From Mikania micrantha (Eukaryota; Streptophyta; Magnoliopsida; Asterales; Asteraceae): a stretch of DNA of 64,000 nucleotides. The first letter of the stretch is position 1. Every line of letters begins with the position of its first letter. Both the position numbers and the translations under genes were made by a program. Shown here in pieces: positions 11,212-24,200 of this stretch. The notes beneath the pieces were generated by a model. The model was not told the origin of the DNA, searched no databases, and saw only the letters and a list, made by a program, of their open reading frames with translations. Location of the stretch: positions 28,033,415 to 28,097,414 of the forward strand of contig CM018694.1 of the NCBI GenBank assembly GCA_009363875.1. Reading direction: 5' to 3'.

Positions 11212-14200
11212 ATGATCTATTTTCTGTCCAGCAACCATACTGGATATTGGAGATCATTAATGAAAGGACCTCATAAACCCATGGTCATTGATACTGAAAC
11301 TGGAAATCTTTTGCCTAAAGACCCTCGGAATTACACCAAGGAAGACTATCAGAAATTTAAGCTTGATGCCAAATCTCATGCTCAGCAGGCCATGGCCCTA
11401 CCAAATGAGATCTGTTCAGGTCTCTTGCACCATGAATCTGCCAAGGATCTATGGGATGCTCTAAAAGAGCAATTTGTTTGAACAACTGAGGTTGTTGCTA
11501 ATACCAGGGAGATGTTAGCACAACAATATGAAACCTTCTCGCAACTAAATGGTGCGTCACTAACTCAGCAGTTTGAAAGGTTAACATCTCTCTTAAGTGA
11601 ACTGAAACTTGCTGGACAAGAATACCCTACTATTTTTGTCCTTAACCGTTTTCGAAATATCTTTACCAGAAAAACGGGCAACCTACTTCATTGTCTTGAG
11701 ACCATCGCTAGACTTTGGAAACCTCTCACTTACCCAACTCGATGGTAAGTTACTCACTTTTGAGCAAGAGATTGATAAGAAAAGAAAACTTATCAAGCCT
11801 GGAAAATCAATAGATGAGTACGTTCAAGGGAACACTGCTCTTCTTAGCCATTCTCATAACTCTGAGATATCTGATCAGGGTTATGATGAGTACATTGATA
11901 TCACCACTGGCATTTCTGCTTTAATGTCCTCTAGTGATGATCCTTCTCTTGCTCCTGATAACTTGTGTTTTTCATGATGACCTCCACATCCTTAGTGATG
12001 GCATGGAGGAAATGGACATTCTTAACTAGCTTGTCTTTCTCAGTATTAGAACTAACAAGTTCTATGAAAGAACTGGGAGAAAATTCCAAGAAATCCATTG
12101 TAAGAAAAAGGTTGGTTTAAATAAAGCAAAAGTCTAATGCTATAGATGCCATGGCATTGGACACTTTCCTAGGGAATGCAAAATTTCTCCCACGAGTCAC
12201 GCATCTTCATATGTGACTTACCCTTCTTCAAACTCTTCTTCATATTCTTCTTCTCACTTCCTCAAGCACAAACCTAATCAGGATACTAACCATATTGTTG
12301 AGACTACTTCTCAACTGACTGAACAATATGTACAATTTGCAAATGGCAGCTTTTACCAACTAATGCCTACCAAGCCTGCTTTTCACGTTGTGGCTCCTTC
12401 TCTTTCTCAATTTAAAGTTCCAAGCCCAACTCTCCAAAACTCACTACCAAGTTAGCCTGCTCAATTCTCACAAGAATATGTGGATTGGATTAGTTTACTT
12501 GATGAGGTAGGCTCTGCTCTTAAAGTCAATGAGCCGAAAAATTATGCTCTCATGGCCATTGATGGACCTTCTAACTCTGCTTCTCCATCTATTGTTGAAA
12601 CCTCTTCCCATGATGCTCAAGTTTCTCCTGATCTAATTGAAAATCTATGTTTGGAAACTTGAATTGAGGCATTTGCCAACATAAAGAAGGCAAATGTAAT
12701 ACATGAGGTAAGAGTGCCTAGTCCACCTAGAAACTCAGACCATATAGTTGGAGCATCCACTCCCTGTGATAGTCCAAGTGGCCATAACATGGATGGATCA
12801 GGCAATAAGACTCCAATTATGGCAATGGCTGATGAAGTTCACAACGTTGAGGCAAGAAATCCCTAGAACCAAGAAAAAGGGGCACATGACACTGCTAAGG
12901 TGGACTCAGGTCATGTTGAAACTAACAACACTGTTGGGGATTTGGATGATATCCTTAAAATGATTGACGAATCAAACCAGAAAATTGAGGAATTGACAAC
13001 CAATGTCTAGAGTCTTCACACCAATGTAGCTACACTCATTAAGTTGGTTACAAAGGTGTTGAATGACAAAGCCTTACAACCATAATCCAACCAATGCAGG
13101 CATTTTCATCTGAAGATCCCCAAACACCTTAACTACCTCAAACACTCCTACCATTGATCCTATTGTTATTCAAGCAGTGTTAAACCCATTGCTTACCACC
13201 CATCTTAACACTCTCTTTCAAACATTCACCCAAAACATTCTTCACTTCCAAAAGGTAGAGATGGATCTACTGAGAGTTTCAGTAGACTCCAAGATCAAGC
13301 CACTCGGACATGAGGTGACAAATCACACTCTCTATCTAAATTCCCTAACAGAAATAACTCCTCCTCCCCCTTGGTTCAAAGAGCAGGTTTGTGACGCCAA
13401 AAAGAGCGAGAATGAGAAACTCCTGTGTGCTGCTTAGAAAGCCAAAATGGCTGCTTATGAGCTGAGCAGCAGAAGATGAAAATTGTGAAGCAAAAGAACA
13501 AACAGGATGGAAACCAGTTTCAAACTGAAACTGCCATGGCTAGCCTAACACAAAAAGAGAATGAAGCATCTTCTCGGATGGAAACCAGCAGCTCTGGCAC
13601 AACCAGAAAACCCAAACCTAAAGCCACTGAACTTGCTGCTACCATACCTATTCATGCCATTCAAACAACTTCCATTGTACAAAAGGACGCACTGGCAGAA
13701 ATCAGTGGATTCATGATAAGTTCCTCGTACCAAAAAAAATCTTATGTACAAACTGACCTTAAAACATCCACTGAATCCCAAATAATCACTATCCTTCCTC
13801 TATAAACAACTGACTCTACACCTGTACAAACAACCACTAATTCTACCCTTATACAAACAACAACTGATCCTATCTATGGACAAACAAACAATGCTTCTTC
13901 CCTTGTACAAACCACTTCTAACCCAACCTCCCCTATACAAAAAAAGACACCCACACAACAAGAGTATGCCCAAGAAATCAAAGCCTTAAATAAAGAGTCA
14001 AATTCTGAATCTGGTGATAATAGGCCCATCATTTCTCTAAAGTCATGAAAAAGAAAATTAGTGGTAGACGATGATGAGGATGTCTCTGCATCCCCTCATC
14101 CTACCAAAATCCCCTCTCTAATAAATCCAGTTGCAACTGCAACTGAGAAGCCTCAGCCTTCTCCTAAAAGACAGTCCTTTTCTCCTAAGAGGCAATTCTC

Positions 14201-14744
14201 TACTAATGAAAAACTTCAACAACTGAAGAGTATAAAGTATGAAAGGGAACCAAAGATCTTAGTTGATATTGAAACCTCTGGACTAACTAGAGAAAACTTC
14301 ATCAAAGCCTCAAGAAAAGATCATTCAGATTGATCTTCAACAACAGAAGGATTTTCAGTCTGGGAGGGAGAAGATAATAAAATTCCAATTGGATGAAGTA
14401 AAGTATAAGATGGAGACTTTCATGAACTGGGATATTACCAGTTTAACGAAGGAAGCTGAAATCGTCACCGCCAGATTGAAGGCAGGTGCAAAGATAAAGT
14501 GGGATGTTGAACAAAGGAAGAGAATAAAGCATATCTTAATCCAAAATAGTTGGGATTAAAGGAATGCTATCATAGGGATACCATTTTGTATGAAAAATGT
14601 TCCAAGTTCAAAAAGGTGAACAAGGACAATCCTGAACTTTTGCAGGATTCAACATAGTCATCTTCTACCATTTCTCCCTACTTTTCCTCAACCTAAAAAG
14701 AGTCCAAGGAAGCAACCACGAACACCATACTGGTTCAAATTATG
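11212..14744 (+). pseudogene. Decayed copia-type gag relic with one zinc knuckle
   Basis: The first part (11212-11481) matches the gag polyprotein type of plant Ty1/copia elements (UBN2-like): 'YWRSLMKGPHKPM', 'LPNEICSGLLHHESAKDLWD'. It continues in shifted frames at 11512-11748 and 11609-11977. A zinc knuckle, CYRCHGIGHFPREC (C-X2-C-X4-H-X4-C), lies at 12138-12179 in the frame that runs on to about 13083 through stops near 12453, 12660, 12865, 13008 and 13084. Later fragments (13177-13437, 13476-13805, 14061-14333) are Lys/Ser/Pro/Thr-rich with possible coiled coil. No protease, integrase or reverse transcriptase follows, so this was gag-only or lost pol. Confidence 0.6.
12138..12179 (+). 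other. CCHC zinc-knuckle codons in the copia-type relic
   Basis: Translates as CYRCHGIGHFPREC with exact C-X2-C-X4-H-X4-C spacing, the nucleocapsid motif of retroelement gag proteins. No methionine precedes it in this frame, so it is easily missed; it confirms that the surrounding fragments are gag. Confidence 0.8.
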
Positions 14745-14869
14745 ATGTAATCCTACGGTTTTCGCATCAAATCCAAATTTTAATTTTAAAACGATTATAT
14801 TTAAATAAAGTTCGGAATATTCTTGAGTATTTATATTCGTAAAATCCACACATATATAAACAAATACAA

Positions 14870-14914
<45 letters not shown>

Positions 14915-15114
14915 ACACCACTTTATGAGGATTTAATAAGTTAATAAGATAATACATTTCAATAAGATTTTTATAAGATTTTTTATGTATATTATTCATT
15001 TGTTCATATATTATAACAATTGATTATATTTATAATTATGTTTGAATACAATTTTAATAAGAAAATCAATAAAGTTTTTATAAAAACGTGTATATATATA
15101 TATATATATATATA

Positions 15115-15513
15115 GGGGAAGGTTCCATTGTTAACCCTTCCTTATAGCGTTAACCGCTTAACCCTAGCGTTTTTTGCCCGAATCTTAGGTTTTTTTTTCA
15201 TGGTTTTTATTATACATAAATAGGGGGGTTTCTTTTTTGTGTTTTTGCTAATTCATCACCGTTTGGAAGTTATAGTAAGTGTAAGTTACTTACACTTACT
15301 TACATTTACTTACATCTGATAGGATTGTAAGTAAGTGTAAGTAACTTACACTTACTATAACTTCCAAACGGTGATGATTTAACAAAAACACAAAAAAGAA
15401 ACCCCCCTATTTATGTATAATAAAAACAATGAAAAAAAAACTAAGATTCGGGCAAAATATGCTAGGGTTAAGCGGTTAACGCTATAAGGGAGGGTTCACA
15501 TTTTAACCTCTCC
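15115..15513. mobile_element. Fold-back MITE inserted in a (TA)n tract
   Basis: Nearly the whole 399 bases is one inverted repeat. The left arm has 'ttatagcgttaaccgctta', 'gcccgaatctta', 'aggggggtttc' and 'caccgtttggaagttatag'; each reappears in reverse complement in the right arm. The centre is built of 'gtaagtgtaagttacttac' palindromes. Both outer ends abut TATATA, so the insertion target was a TA microsatellite. No transposase is encoded. Family is not assigned; insertion into TA microsatellites recalls the rice Micron elements. Confidence 0.85.
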
Positions 15514-15626
15514 ATATATATATATATATGTATAATAAATAAATTACCAAGGTGTAACAAAAGTTTTATAAACGTTTATAAACATTATGCATAAAATAAA
15601 AACCTAAACAAAATAAGGGGACTAAA

Positions 15627-15631
15627 CTAAC
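15627..15631. repeat. Target site duplication CTAAC, left of element C
   Basis: Perfect match to 28240-28244 on the other side of element C, fixing both ends. Confidence 0.9.
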
Positions 15632-16088
15632 TGTCACACCCCGAGCCGGCGGGACGGATCGACATCCCGTCGGGCGGAAGGTTCCCGGGGCGCGATATCG
15701 TGAATGATAATCGTAATGATCAGATTGTTTACATTGCACATGATATGAATGAGAAATGCTAAATAGAATAGAATTACAAAGTTAAATTACATCAGTATCG
15801 TTCATAATTTAAAAATGTAAATCTACCATCAACATCATAAATTTTCTATCTTGTATCTGCACAAGATATACAAAATATATTGTATAATGATGTTCCAAAA
15901 GTATGCTGGTCCAAAAACACTAGGTCCTCTATCTGAAGTCCTAGTCCAAAAGGAATAACTTCTTAATTAACCTGTTCGTCACCTGAGAAGTCATGCAAAA
16001 AGATCAAGTCAACACATGGTTGGTGAGTTCATATTGTTTAGTATTTGAAAAAATTAGCTTTGAAAACCCTTTTTCGGCAAAAACCTTA

Positions 16089-16440
16089 ACCTCATTAACA
16101 TCACCTGTAACATCCAGTTCGGTATGCTTATATATAGGGCATACGAAAGGGTCGAGCCTACAACCCGCCCATACGCCATCCCACCACATACTAAACCGCA
16201 TATGACATTGTTGTTAATGATAATTAAGCATTTTTACCTACCATTCACTTCCATTCCACCATAGTTCTAACATACATGAAAAAACATTTGTAAATCCCTC
16301 GGGTAACAACCTTAATCTCATTAACATCACATGTATTATCTTGATCGGTATGCTTATATATCAGGCATACGAAAGGGTCGAGCCTACAACCTGCCCAACC
16401 GCCATCCCACCACATACTAACCCACATAGGACATTGTTGT
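16089..16440 (-). repeat. Module pair with GTATGC/GCATAC hairpin in the element C LTR
   Basis: Two units 226 bases apart both start 'ctcattaacatcac' and contain 'ggtatgcttatatat' then 'gcatacgaaagggtcgagcc', 'caacc.gcccat/caac' and 'gccatcccaccacatacta', ending 'ttaatgataattaagcattttt'. GTATGC and GCATAC can pair around a TA-rich loop. The pair sits 450-800 bases from the LTR end next to the primer side, and about 2.6 kb downstream of the predicted start of transcription, so it would be in the RNA leader. Copies are at 24968-25350 and 40989-41370. Confidence 0.6.
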
Positions 16441-18177
16441 TAATGATAATTAAGCATTTTTACCCCTACCATTAACCCGTTAGTTCTTCAGTTCTTTGTC
16501 CCTGTAAATACACTTTGAAATCTCTATTGATTACTTAAGTTCATCACGTAATCATGATCAACCATAACATTTGTAGAAACAATTCAACAAATGCTTAGCT
16601 AAATAAATAAATAAACATTTAATAAAATCTAAGACCTAATGATTGGGCCTTGGTCATACTCGAGTAGACTAGTCTAGCAATAAAGGTTCTTAGTAGTAAA
16701 GGAGATCTGTAAACCTCATCAAACATGCGACCTATAATCAATTAGTCTAGCTAGGACATCTATTGATATACAGGCTTTTATAGTTCTTTAGACCGTCCAT
16801 AGTTCGTATAGTTCTTTAGTTCTTTGACACATGTTATCTTTGAGCATTTCCGAAAGATTCCTCAAAACAGTTAGGGAATACTGTAAATATCATCAAACAT
16901 GCGTCTCATATTCGATCAGTCTAGCTAGGACATCTTTCAAACCTGAGAATGGCACATGCTATCTTTGATATTTCCCAGTCAGACCCTTAAAATAGTTCTT
17001 TTGTACATAGTTCATTGAAATAGATCGTTAGTTCTTTGACAACACAACACCAAAAATAGTACTTTGATTAGACCGTTAGTTCTTTGAAATTAGAGCTTTG
17101 AAATAGTTCTTTGTTTAAGATCTTTAGTCCTTTGAAAATAGTTCTTTTACATGAAATAGTTATTTACTCATAATGAATAAATTATTTATTTTGCATTCCT
17201 GTATATTGCATACCTAACGAGAATCTAGGTTAACAATTATACGAACAAACATATGTTAAGTAAAAGCATTCAAGTAAATATAATCTTGCGAAAATAAATT
17301 AGGCATGCTTCTCGGCCCCGCGTTTGAAAACAAAAACGTTTAGAAAATGGGCAATGAACTCACCTGTGTTGCTGTGCAAATGATTTATCACAAAATGCGC
17401 GCTCGTTGTTTGTAGACTAAGTATCTTCAGTTCCTGGGTTGTTTTAAAAGAATTCGAATACGATAAGTATACGTATTAGTCGTCGTATCTAAGATTTGGT
17501 CTCGGTGTGCAACTAAGTGTCCTATGTACTAATGTGTTTCTAAGATTTCGTCTAACTAGTTTAAATCATTATCCGTTAATACCCATTATCCCATAATAAA
17601 TCATTACAAGTTCTTAATTAACATGTTCAAAATTTAATTTACTTTAACGTCATTTATTTAAATTTAATAACATTCACAAAACATTTTCTTTTATTAAAAC
17701 ATAATTAAATTAATTGAAATAACCATTAACATTTGAGGGGCTTAGGTTTGGCCCATTGGGCCCACCTCGGCCCATTGCTAGTCTTTGAGTTTCAAATGAT
17801 CATAACTCAAAATCCTTGAATAGTATGACATAGATAACTAAATCCTCTAGGTTAGTTATCCATATTAATACTTTTCCTAAAGTTTAAGCGTTAATAATTA
17901 AATAAACACTCATTTTTAGATCGTTGTTTTGTTTCTACATGATTTGAAATAAATGTCCAAGTGTTTTAAACCCACTATATGGATGTTAACAACTCATGTT
18001 GAGTTGTTAGGATGTTTTATGGAAAACACTTATTATTGACATCCTAATCCATAATTACTTCAATTGCCTTTTATCCTTAAAATGACATTAGTAGGCTTCT
18101 CATTCACATACCCTACTTCCCATGCATGGTTTACCTACTCATCCCAAGCACACACATGTATGCAGCCCCCCTTCCCT

Positions 18178-18600
18178 AGGTTCGCTGCTAATGCATCAGT
18201 TTGCCCCTTGGTTCGTCCGGTATACAGGTTCGCTGCTAATACCCAGTTCACGATCCTAGGTTCGCTGGTTCTTATGGTTAGACAGACAAGGTTCGGCTTC
18301 TAATAAGGTTCGGTTAGGTCAAGGGTTCAGCCAAAAGTTTGGTTCATTGATCCAGGTTCGGCCATCCTAGGTTTGCTGCTCACTGGTTCGCTGGCCGAGG
18401 GTTCGCCCAGACCATAGGAGGTTCGGCCGAGGTTCGGGCATGTATACAGGTTCTTGGCCTGCTATTTCTTTCAAGGGTTCGGCCAAGGTAGCTTCGGCTA
18501 TCTCCAGGTTCGCAGGACTAACAGGTTCGTGGCCATGCAGCTCAGCTCAGCTAGGGTTCGGCCCCCTTGAAAGGTTCGGCCAGCTGCACAATGTTCGCCT
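18178..18600. repeat. Array of 'ggttcggcc / ggttcgctg' words in the element C 3' LTR
   Basis: About twenty irregularly spaced copies of 'aggttcg' followed by GCC, CTG, TGG or similar. The 5' LTR array (about 26828-27150) and its duplicate (42848-43170) have fewer units, so the array changes length. Position is downstream of the predicted minus-strand start, in the leader. Confidence 0.65.
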
Positions 18601-19683
18601 GATCCAACCTTAACACGAACCACAGCCCTCCTCGTCTTCATTGGAACCCACCTGTTGCAGGTTAGTATATAGAACTCCCTAGTTGTTTGCAGGTGTTTAT
18701 CCTCAAGTTCTTAAACGTTTAGATCGGCTAAGACAAAGGTAACTAAAGAAGTGTTGTTTCAACCCAAAACCGAATTTTTAACTAGAGATTTACCTTGAAA
18801 ATGATGGATGAAAACTTAGATTCCTTGTACTTTCGTGATCTACGTGATGTGGTGGTCGTTGTGGCACCAAGAACTCGTGAATCCAATGAGAAACCACCAA
18901 GAAATCTTAAAGAGAAGTTAGTGAGAGAGATTTTAGAGAGAGAGGGAAACGAAAATTATGAGAGGGAAATTGTAGGTGAGGGTGGTTGTGGGAGTAAATG
19001 CTTCATTAAATGACATTAGAAATACCCGGTAGGTTCGGTCTCGTTCGGTTTCGCGTAAAATGTCGTTTCCTAGTAGTTTTCGTAACGAAACTGTTCGGTT
19101 TTAAAGTAAGGTTTATAAAATTATTTTAGGTGGTTATTCCTAGTAAATTAACTAAATATCTTCCCTTTATTCTAAATTTTCAGAAATATTAAATTTACTG
19201 TTTAAAATCGAATCGTACAGTCGTAGCACGTATTCGTTCGAATCGTCACCCGTACGAACACGACGATAACTATTCTTTTCAAAATTGTTTTCTAATTATC
19301 GGATATCATTCAGAACGTTAAACTTTAAGATTTATTCATACAGATCGTCACCTATACGAATAATTCGTCGATTTAGCATTCACGTAACGACATCCATGTT
19401 GTTTTGTTCTGTAAGGCCTCACATACGTTTATACATAATAAATCCTAACAAATAATCACATGATGGTTCTGTGTTGTCAGATAATTATCTGACTGATGAA
19501 CCATGTTTTCTGAGTTTTGTTTCTCTGAAATGATTCTGAATTCGCTGTTTGATAGCACGAAATGATAATGACATATGATATTGAACATGACATACAATGA
19601 AAAGCATATAGTTCGTACCTGATTACTGTTCATGTTACTATTTGAGGTCACTGTTCCTGTACGGTTCGGGCACTGATGTTACA

Positions 19684-19698
19684 GTCTCCCCTTGTTAG
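19684..19698 (-). promoter_or_regulatory. Polypurine tract of element C
   Basis: On the minus strand 'ctaacaaggggagac' lies directly before the 3' LTR, the position of the plus-strand DNA primer in LTR retroelements. The matching tract of element B is at 37390-37398. Confidence 0.8.
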
Positions 19699-19708
19699 AG
19701 AAATTTCG

Positions 19709-21236
19709 TTACGAAATTTGAGAGTTGTTATCAGGTACGTCTTCCTCTGTAAACAGTTGGGGATACTTGGACTTCATGTGATCTTCGCGTTCCCAAGTAA
19801 ACTCAGGTCCGCGCTTTGGGTTCCAACGAACCTTTACGATCGGAATACGACTTTGCCTTAGTTGTTTAACTTTGCGATCCATAATCTCCAAAGGTTCCTC
19901 GATAAAATGTAACTGTTCGTCGACTTGAATTTCTTCAATTGGAATGACAAGTGGCTCGTCGGCAAGGCATTTCTTTAAGTTCGAGACGTGAAACACGTCA
20001 TGCACATCACTGAGCTCATATGGTAGTCTCAGTCTATACACCACAGGACCAATACGTTCGATGATCTCGAACGGTCCCACGTATCGTGGTGCTAACTTGC
20101 CTTTCTTCCCAAAACGGACTACACCTTTCCATGCGGATACCTTCAACATGACACGGTCTCCCACTTGGAATTCCAACGGCTTGCGCCGTTTGTCAGCGTA
20201 GATCTTTTGTCGACTTCTTGTAGCTTGTAATCTTTGTTGAATCTGGGCAATCTTATCAGTAGTTTCCTGAATAAGCTCTGGCCAAGTTATGCGGTTGTCT
20301 CCAACTTCAGTCCAACAGATCGGTGATCAACATTTCCGACCATATAAAGCCTCGAACGGTGCACATCCGATGCTACTATGATAACTGTTGTTGTAGGAGA
20401 ATTCAATCAGTGGCAAATGAGAATCCCAATTTCCACCGAAATCCAACACACAGGTTCTTAACATATCCTCCAGGGTCTGAATAGTACGTTCTCTTTGACC
20501 GTCCGTTTGTGGATGGTAAACTGTACTCAGATTTAACTACGTCCCTAGATATTTCTGTAAAGATTGCCAGAACCTTGATGTGAATCTGCTGTCTCTATCA
20601 GAAATAATAGATAATGGCACACCGTGGCGTACCACTATCTCATTGATGTATAGTCTTGCCAGTTTATCCATCGTGAAGGTTTCACGCATTGGCAAGAAGT
20701 GAGTAGATTTGGTCAAACGATCGATGATCACCCAAATTGTATCATGACCACTGGAAGTGCGGGGTAGCTTGGTAATAAAGTCCATCACTATTTGCTCCCA
20801 CTTCCAGAGTGGAATCTCAGGCTGTTCCAGTAACCCGGATGGTTTTTGGTGTTCCGCCTTTACTTTCGCACACGTAAGACATCGACTTACGTACTCGACT
20901 ATGTCTTTCTTCATTCCCGAACACCAATAAAATCCACGCAAGTCTTGGTACATTTTATCGGTGCCTGGATGAACGGAGTACTTAGTATTGTGTGCTTCAT
21001 CAAAGATAAGTTTTCTCAATTCGTCTACCGCCGGAATCCATATACGATCCTGGTAATAGATCACTCCATCAGGCTTAGTCTCAAGTTGTTTCTCTGCTCC
21101 GCAGTCGAGTTCTTTCTTCAAATTTCCCCCGATCAACTGACTCTTGCTGTACCTGAATGATCTTGTCTCGTAAGCTTGTTTGCAACGTCATTCCCATTGC
21201 TCTGACGTGCAAGGGTTTGACTCGCTCCTTCCGGCT
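19709..21236 (-). pseudogene. Integrase and chromodomain of element C (broken)
   Basis: Continues the polyprotein after the stop at 21237-21239. A frameshift lies between 21237 and 21136; then one frame runs to 19709 with TAG at 20537-20539 and TGA at 20327-20329. Parts: HHCC domain ('HNTKYSVHPGTDKMYQDLR', 'CLTCAKV'), core ('MDFITKLPR', 'SIISDRDSRF', 'PQTDGQ' near 20505), GPY-like segment ('GKKGKLAPRYVGPFEI') and the chromodomain ('EIMDRKVKQLRQSRIPIVKV', 'RGPEFTWEREDHM'). Both internal stops could be single C-to-T changes (from CAG and CGA). Confidence 0.9.
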
Positions 21237-24200
21237 CTAGGCATCAGCCACAACGTTCGCCTTTCCCGGATGGTACTTGATTACACAGTCGTAATCATTT
21301 AGAAGTTCAACCCAACGATGCTGTCGCATGTTGAGTTCCTTCTGGTCAAAGATATGCTGCAGACTCTTGTGATCGGTAAATATGGTACACTTGGTGCCAT
21401 ATAAGTAATGTCTCCAAATCTTCAATGCAAAGATTGCAGCTCCCAGTTCCAGATCATGAGTAGTGTAGTTCTTCTCATGAACCTTTAACTGTCTCGATGC
21501 ATAAGCGATAACTTTATCCCGTTGCATTAACACGCAACCAAGTCCCTGATGGGAGGCATCACAGTATACAACAAAGTCATCACAACCTTCTGGGAGAGAT
21601 AGAATTGGAGCATCACATAACTTCTGTTTCAATGTCTGGAAAGCATCCTCTTGTTTCTGCTCCCAAACAAACGATTCACTTTTCTGAGTTAGTTTGGTGA
21701 GAGGCAAGGCTATCTTAGAAAAGTTTGAGATAAACCTTCTGTAATAACCTGCCAATCCCAGAAAAGACCGTATCTCCGTCGGTGTCTTCGGAGTATCCCA
21801 GTTCTTTATCGCCTCGATCTTGGTAGGATCTACGTGTATTCCTTCGCTGTTGACTACATGACCCAGAAATTGAACTTCTCTTAGCCAAAATTCACACTTA
21901 GAGAATTTGGCATAAAGTTTCTCTTCTTTCAACAGCTCCAAGATCTTTCTGAGATGTTGCTCGTGTTTCGTTTTGCTCTTCGAATAAATCAGTATGTCAT
22001 CAATAAAGACAATGACAAACTGATCCAAATATGGCTTGCACACTCGGTTCATGAGGTCCATGAAAACCGCTGGTGCATTTGTCAATCCGAAAGGCATCAC
22101 CATAAACTCGTAATGCCCGTATCTGGTTCGGAATGCCGTCTTCGGTGAGTCTTCATCTTGAACTCTGAGTTGATGATATCCGGACCGCAAGTCAATGTTC
22201 GAGACGTATTGGGCTCCTTGCAGTTGGTCAAAAAAATCATCAATCCTCGGCAATGGATACCGATTCTTGATAGTTAGTTTGTTAAGCTCGCGGTAGTCTA
22301 TGCACATTCGAAACGATCCGTCTTTCTTCTTCACGAACAAAACCGGAGCTCCCCAAGGTGAGTAGCTCGGTCTGATGAAACCTTTATCAAGTAGCTCCTG
22401 CAACTGATTTGACAATTCCTGCGTCTCTGAAGGTGCTAACCTGTAAGGAGATTTAGCAATAGGAGTTGCTCCAGGAACTAAGTCAATACGAAACTCTACC
22501 GGTCGCGCAGGTGGCAAACCTGGTAGGTCTTCAGGAAATACTTCCGGATACTCTTTCACTACTGGTACGTCTTGAATCTTTTTCTTGTCCTTCTCCTCTT
22601 CCACCACATGATCCAGGAAAGCTACGCACTGCTTCTGTAGACACTTACGCGCCCTTATGCAAGAGATGCTTTTGACACTACGTTTTGCTTGATCCCCTCT
22701 AACTTCCAATACGCGATCGTTCGGCAATGGAACTCGAAGCAGTTTTTCAGAACAGATGACTTCCACTCGATTAGAAGAAAGCCAATCCATTCCAACAATG
22801 ATGTTGAAACTACCCAACTCCATCTGTATCAAATTGATGGTGAAAGTATGACCATTAAATGTCAATGGGCAATTCCTGTATACTGTACTAACTGTGATGT
22901 GTTTCCCATTAGCTACTTCTATGATATAAGGGGAATCTAACTGTTCCTCTATAGAATCTAGCTGGAATGCGAAATCCGTAGAGATAAAACTCTGATCCGC
23001 ACCAGTGTCAAATAGAACAGATGCATAAAAATCATGTAAGAGAAATGTACCAGTGACCACATTCAGGTCTTGGCGTGCAGCTGGAGCTCCTATGGCAAAA
23101 GCTCGTCCACGGGGTGCTTGAACTGCCTGTTGTGCCTTCTTCAGGAAGTTCTTTGCAAAGTGGCCCTGTTCGCCACAGTTATAGCATCCACCGTTGTTCT
23201 GATTGGTTGGTGGAGGGAGAGCTAAAGCAGCATTGTTGACTGCTTGGTTTGGTGTCATTCGGCAATGTTGGACCCAATGGCCCTTTCGTCCACATCCCGT
23301 ACGTTGTTTGCAGGGAGTATGAGCAGCATGATGATATTGACACTTGGCACACAGAGGATATGTACCAGTGTAGGGTCTTCTGTTAGGGTTTTGGGGTGCC
23401 GCTGCTACTTGGTTGAGAGGTGTGGCCATCGTGTAGTTCTTGATGACCTTTTGTTTCTTCTTGGGGTGATGATGAGGTTTCTTAGATGAATCTTCCTTGT
23501 GCTTGCCAGAGTCGGCCTCTTTCTTCAGTGTTCCAGAGGCTACCATCAGGTCAGTAAGTTTCCCTGATAGACTAACAGCTGACTCCAGTGTGATAGGATT
23601 TGCAGCAACCACTAGACTTTGTATGCAGGCAGGTTGCCCACATACATACCTGTCAATCCGTTTCTCTAGAGTAGGTACCAAGTCTGGCACCAAGGCAACC
23701 AACTTGTGATAACGAGTAGTATAACCCATGTGATCTGCCCCTCTCATCACATGGTTAGACAGTTCAACCTCCAGTTTCTGCAGCTCATTCTTGGGGCAGA
23801 ACTCAGTTCTCAGCAATGTCTTGAACTCTTCCCATGGCATCGCCATAGCTTCTTCTCTTCCCCTGGCATTGATCTGTGAGTTCCACCAGGTCAAAGCTCG
23901 CTTGTTGAAAGATCCAGCAGAGTAGCGAACTTTATGGTGCTCTGGACAGCTGCTAATGTCCAGAGTAGTCTCCATCTTTTCTATCCATTGGATTAATCCA
24001 ACGGCTCCTTCAGTCCCGCTAAAACTGGCCGGCTTACATCCTACAAATGTCTTGTAGGAGTAGTGAGATGAACCGCCAGTATTCCTACTGGCTTCTCCTG
24101 ATGAGTTACCAATGTTGTTGCTGTCGTTCCGGATACGGTTAAGCATATCCGGTATCACCTCCTTCAGCTGGTTAGTCAGCTGACTGCTCAGTAAGGTTGC

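Larger units (their letters stand above)
14746..15631 (+). mobile_element. LTR-like sequence interrupted by a MITE and by element C
   Basis: Begins 'tgtaatcctacggttttc' and for about 130 bases matches 46364 onward, where the same start follows a polypurine-like 'aggggagac'. After that the copies diverge; this one runs into (TA)n tracts (14872-14910 and 15090-15114), the MITE and AT-rich DNA ending at 15631, where element C is inserted. It could be the 5' LTR of an old plus-strand element whose 3' LTR starts at 46364, but I could not match the rest. Confidence 0.4.
15632..19683 (-). repeat. 3' LTR of element C (4,052 bases)
   Basis: Starts 'tgtcacaccccgagccggc' and ends 'ctgatgttaca', then the polypurine complement. 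It contains the module pair (16089-16440), repeated 'agttctttg' words (16480-17160), the 'ggttcg' array (18178-18600), a GA run (18917-18945) and two 'cgtcacc' blocks (19245, 19343). It is about 370 bases longer than the 5' LTR because it keeps about 50 bases near 15710-15766, about 220 near 16530-16748 and extra array units. Confidence 0.92.

Noticed and set aside
15150..15480. Telomere-like 'aaccctaa' in the MITE arms
   Set aside because: Single occurrences within the inverted arms, with no tandem telomere repeat.
16004..16427. 60-70 codon frames repeated in all three element C LTR copies
   Set aside because: They translate the tandem LTR module; the two units give similar peptides because the DNA is duplicated, not because of coding constraint.
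18795..19013. 72-codon plus-strand frame repeated at 27351 and 43371
   Set aside because: It is conserved only because the LTR is repeated; it covers the GA-rich run and lies antisense to the predicted LTR transcript.
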